DNA of 45,234 nt from WYZ-LMO2 sp038731605 (lineage in GTDB: Archaea > Halobacteriota > Archaeoglobi > Archaeoglobales > Archaeoglobaceae): contig JAVYQP010000008.1 in NCBI GenBank assembly GCA_038731605.1, forward strand, positions 1 through 45,234, given 5' to 3'. The notes under the pieces were generated by a model. It was not told where the DNA came from. It searched no databases and was given only the letters and a program-made list of their open reading frames with translations. This document shows, one piece after another, positions 42,669-45,234 of the stretch (position 1 is its first letter; every line of letters starts with the position of its first letter). Both the position numbers and the translations under genes were made by a program.

Positions 42669-43256
42669 TTAACGCTTGGTGAGTCTTACGAAGTTTTCCA
42701 GAATCCTGAGTCCAGTTTCTCCACTTTTCTCTGGATGGAACTGCAAGCCATAACAATTTTCGAACTCAATTGCGGAGGGAAAAGTTATCCCATAGTCGGT
42801 CTCTGCGATGACGAATTTCTCCTCGGTTTTCAGGAAGTAAGAGTGGACGAAGTAAACCATGCTCCCGTCTTCGATGCCATCGAAGATCTCGCTCTCCCTC
42901 TTCACCCTTATCTCGTTCCAACCCATGTGCGGAATTTTACCTACGAAGCTCGGGAACCTCACGACCTCTCCGGGAACGTAGTTTAGCCCCTCATGGACCC
43001 CATTCTCATAGCTTCGGGTTGCGAACAACTGCATTCCCAGACATATCCCGAGCTTTGGAACATCTGGGATCTTTTCTTTGATCGGCTTTAGCTTCTCGAT
43101 CGCCGTCTTAAAAGCCCCAACCCCCGGGAAGATTAAACCGCTGGCTCTCGCAATCTCTTCCGGATCTGAAGTTATCTTAGCAACTCCCCGAACCGCTTTG
43201 ATCCCATTGAGCACACTCCTCAGATTTCCAACGCCGTAGTTTATCACTGCGATCAT
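42669..43256 (-). CDS. hisH: Imidazole glycerol phosphate synthase glutaminase subunit
   Basis: This 195-residue subunit supplies ammonia to HisF in histidine synthesis. The nucleophile Cys72 is in LGICLGMQL, and the His174-Glu176 pair in LQFHPEKSGETG. The N-terminal VINYGVGNLRSVLNGI and PGVGAF are typical. No hisF is adjacent, so histidine genes are scattered, as in many archaea. The distance to the CRISPR array is about 140 bases. Confidence 0.97.
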   Translation of the reverse strand: MIAVINYGVGNLRSVLNGIKAVRGVAKITSDPEEIARASGLIFPGVGAFKTAIEKLKPIKEKIPDVPKLGICLGMQLFATRSYENGVHEGLNYVPGEVVRFPSFVGKIPHMGWNEIRVKRESEIFDGIEDGSMVYFVHSYFLKTEEKFVIAETDYGITFPSAIEFENCYGLQFHPEKSGETGLRILENFVRLTKR

Positions 43257-43392
43257 CGTTTTTAGTCTTCGCTGGATTTAAAATCCCTTCCGCTTTTCTT
43301 TCTACCTTCGTTCGAAGAACTTTCAACTCGAGACTTCTAAAAACAAAAATCCATAGAAGGTCGCATAGCTCTACACTTTGATTTCTTTTTGC

Positions 43393-45234
43393 GTTTCAAT
43401 ACCTGTTTTCAGGGTTCTTGGATTTCCACGTTGGAAAAGTTCGAAAAAGAATTAGAGAATGCATTGATTGACTTTCAATACCCGTTTTCAGGGTTCTTGG
43501 ATTTCTACAAGACTTTGAAAGCTTCATAACCTGCTCGTGCCCAAGGTCTTTCAATACCCGTTTTCAGGGTTCTTGGATTTCTACGTAATGGAAAAGTAGG
43601 ACCAAGTTTCTTTAGTATACTTTCAATACCCGTTTTCAGGGTTCTTGGATTTCTACAAGACTTTGAAAGCTTCATAACCTGCTCGTGCCCAAGGTCTTTC
43701 AATACCCGTTTTCAGGGTTCTTGGATTTCTACACATAAAGCACAATACCAACAAAACACAGCACAAGGAACCTTTCAATACCCGTTTTCAGGGTTCTTGG
43801 ATTTCTACATAAAGCAGAGGCTATTGCTTTTCGAAGACCCTAACGGACAACTCTTTCAATACCCGTTTTCAGGGTTCTTGGATTTCTACACCAAGAACGC
43901 CGTATTTTACCCCCATAACCTTTCCTATCTTTCAATACCCGTTTTCAGGGTTCTTGGATTTCTACGAAACGATCCTATAATCCGCTTGGGGAGCATTAGA
44001 AAGCTCATCAACTTTCAATACCCGTTTTCAGGGTTCTTGGATTTCTACGTTGCTGAATTGTTTGAAAACCATTGAGAACTGCCATCCTTTCAATACCCGT
44101 TTTCAGGGTTCTTGGATTTCTACTTTATTTTTTCATGGAGGTGAAAAACTCGTGATCGATCCATACTTTCAATACCCGTTTTCAGGGTTCTTGGATTTCT
44201 ACTTGAGAGAGTAATAGAATTGAGGTGAGTGAGATGATAGCTTTCAATACCCGTTTTCAGGGTTCTTGGATTTCTACAATACAGTGCTTGCAGACGATAA
44301 AGTGGCATCTAATAACTTTCAATACCCGTTTTCAGGGTTCTTGGATTTCTACGAATGAGAATGCGCATGTATTCGTTCCCAAAATCGAGCTTAGCTTTCA
44401 ATACCCGTTTTCAGGGTTCTTGGATTTCTACAAAACCAAAAACTTTTGTCTATGTTGTGGACGAGCGAAACTTTCAATACCCGTTTTCAGGGTTCTTGGA
44501 TTTCTACAAATCAAGACCGCAGATGCGACGATTCCCCAATAGTTCTCTTTCAATACCCGTTTTCAGGGTTCTTGGATTTCTACAGCCAAATTATCACGAT
44601 GAACACCAAGAAAGCCAAGATCACTTTCAATACCCGTTTTCAGGGTTCTTGGATTTCTACTATAAAAGTAAAAGGTGAAAAGCTGGAGGGATGAAAACTT
44701 TCAATACCCGTTTTCAGGGTTCTTGGATTTCTACACTGGGTTGTCAGAATTTACCATGGTTACAAAGACGACGTAATCTTTCAATACCCGTTTTCAGGGT
44801 TCTTGGATTTCTACTCATTCTCATCGTAGTTCTGCCCATCCCTGTAAACTTCTTTCAATACCCGTTTTCAGGGTTCTTGGATTTCTACCCACGAAAACCT
44901 AAACGACAACGAGTTTAAGACAATTGCGCTTTCAATACCCGTTTTCAGGGTTCTTGGATTTCTACAAGTCCATGACAGCTGAGACGATAGAGATCTCGGC
45001 GATCTTTCAATACCCGTTTTCAGGGTTCTTGGATTTCTACGGCACTACTGCATTGATCACAACACCACAATTGGCGAGCTCCTCTTTCAATACCCGTTTT
45101 CAGGGTTCTTGGATTTCTACGTACCAACGTTTATATGTGCATTCACTATTATTGACTTTCAATACCCGTTTTCAGGGTTCTTGGATTTCTACAAGGAGAT
45201 TATAAACTTCAGGAAGCTCGCTGAAATAACAACT
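43393..45234 (-). CRISPR. CRISPR array, 24 repeats visible, continues beyond the window
   Basis: The repeat is 37 bases. On the plus strand it starts CTTTCAATACCCG and ends GGATTTCTAC. The complement therefore ends in ATTGAAAG, the usual 5' handle of archaeal crRNAs, so the array is read on the minus strand. Repeats start at 43393, 43472, 43548, 43620, 43696, 43772, 43853, 43929, 44012, 44087, 44166, 44241, 44316, 44395, 44471, 44547, 44624, 44698, 44778, 44852, 44929, 45004, 45084 and 45156. Spacers are 35 to 46 bases. The first repeat has three differences (positions 1, 12 and 35), as expected for the trailer end; the others look identical. Spacers 43509-43547 and 43657-43695 are identical. 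The leader and probably cas genes lie to the right, outside the window. Handle and spacer sizes fit type I or III systems. Confidence 0.97.

Noticed and set aside
43257..43392. CRISPR leader on the left of the array
   Set aside because: The decayed repeat and the handle orientation place the leader on the other side; the sequence here is unremarkable.
43505..45205. Reading frames inside the repeat region with recurring FQYPFSGFLDFY or NTRFQGSWIST
   Set aside because: They are translations of the CRISPR repeat in different frames; the 37-base repeat and unique spacers explain them.

Overview
The window is from a thermophilic euryarchaeon, most likely of the Archaeoglobales (Archaeoglobus, Ferroglobus or Geoglobus type). 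The reasons are the archaeal ribosomal and translation genes (L7Ae, S28e, L24e, aIF5B, ABCE1, Bud32), Hel308, NadM, a probable tetraether lipid synthase, and beta-oxidation-type enzymes (acyl-CoA ligase, 3-hydroxyacyl-CoA dehydrogenase, MaoC hydratases). Many genes also have TATA boxes placed for leaderless mRNAs. I cannot name the species from sequence alone.

Layout. 1-1530: a secreted NosD-type beta-helix protein, cut by the window edge. 1595-4554: divergent ABCE1 and a RibBA-like riboflavin enzyme. 4555-6805: a low-coding stretch with tRNA-Arg(UCU), followed by a decayed insertion (type I methylase and metallopeptidase remnants, an EVE-like gene) that ends in an imperfect copy of the tRNA 3' end. 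6806-12060: a minus-strand block with a membrane-anchored protein, a 3-hydroxyacyl-CoA dehydrogenase, the compact translation operon L7Ae-S28e-L24e-ndk-infB, and a DUF99 protein. 12094-14236: HD hydrolase and Mut7-C pair, tRNA-Leu(CAA), and a probable HhH/PD-(D/E)XK nuclease. 14383-18323: acyl-CoA ligase, SCP2 protein, Trm112-like protein and CTP synthase. 18305-21505: two translationally close exported proteins and an orphan FmdE-domain protein. 21601-26205: an unknown exported protein and a FecCD-type ABC importer that share an almost identical promoter. 26249-30832: a MaoC pair and a glycerol-catabolism-like module (FGGY kinase, GlpA-like and GlpB-like oxidoreductases). 30810-34870: a P-type ATPase, a small membrane protein and a secreted metzincin-like protease. 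35062-40158: Bud32, a CARF-type regulator with an unknown partner, an HSL-family esterase and Hel308. 40129-43256: a coupled operon of a probable tetraether synthase, nadM and an alkyltransferase, then hisH. 43393-45234: a CRISPR array of 24 repeats in the window, continuing past the edge.

How the parts work together. Housekeeping translation and nucleotide genes are interleaved with lipid and glycerol metabolism, which fits an organism that can oxidise fatty acids or glycerol. The accessory parts are the insertion at tRNA-Arg, the exported proteins, the iron/cobamide-type importer with its co-regulated partner, and the CRISPR array. The array repeat, read on the minus strand, ends in ATTGAAAG, the typical 5' handle of crRNAs. 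The left end carries a decayed repeat, so the leader and probably the cas genes lie to the right of the window. The best candidates for undescribed biology are the twin-promoter pair (exported protein plus importer), the Asp-ligand metzincin with its membrane partner, and the CARF regulator with its unknown downstream gene.
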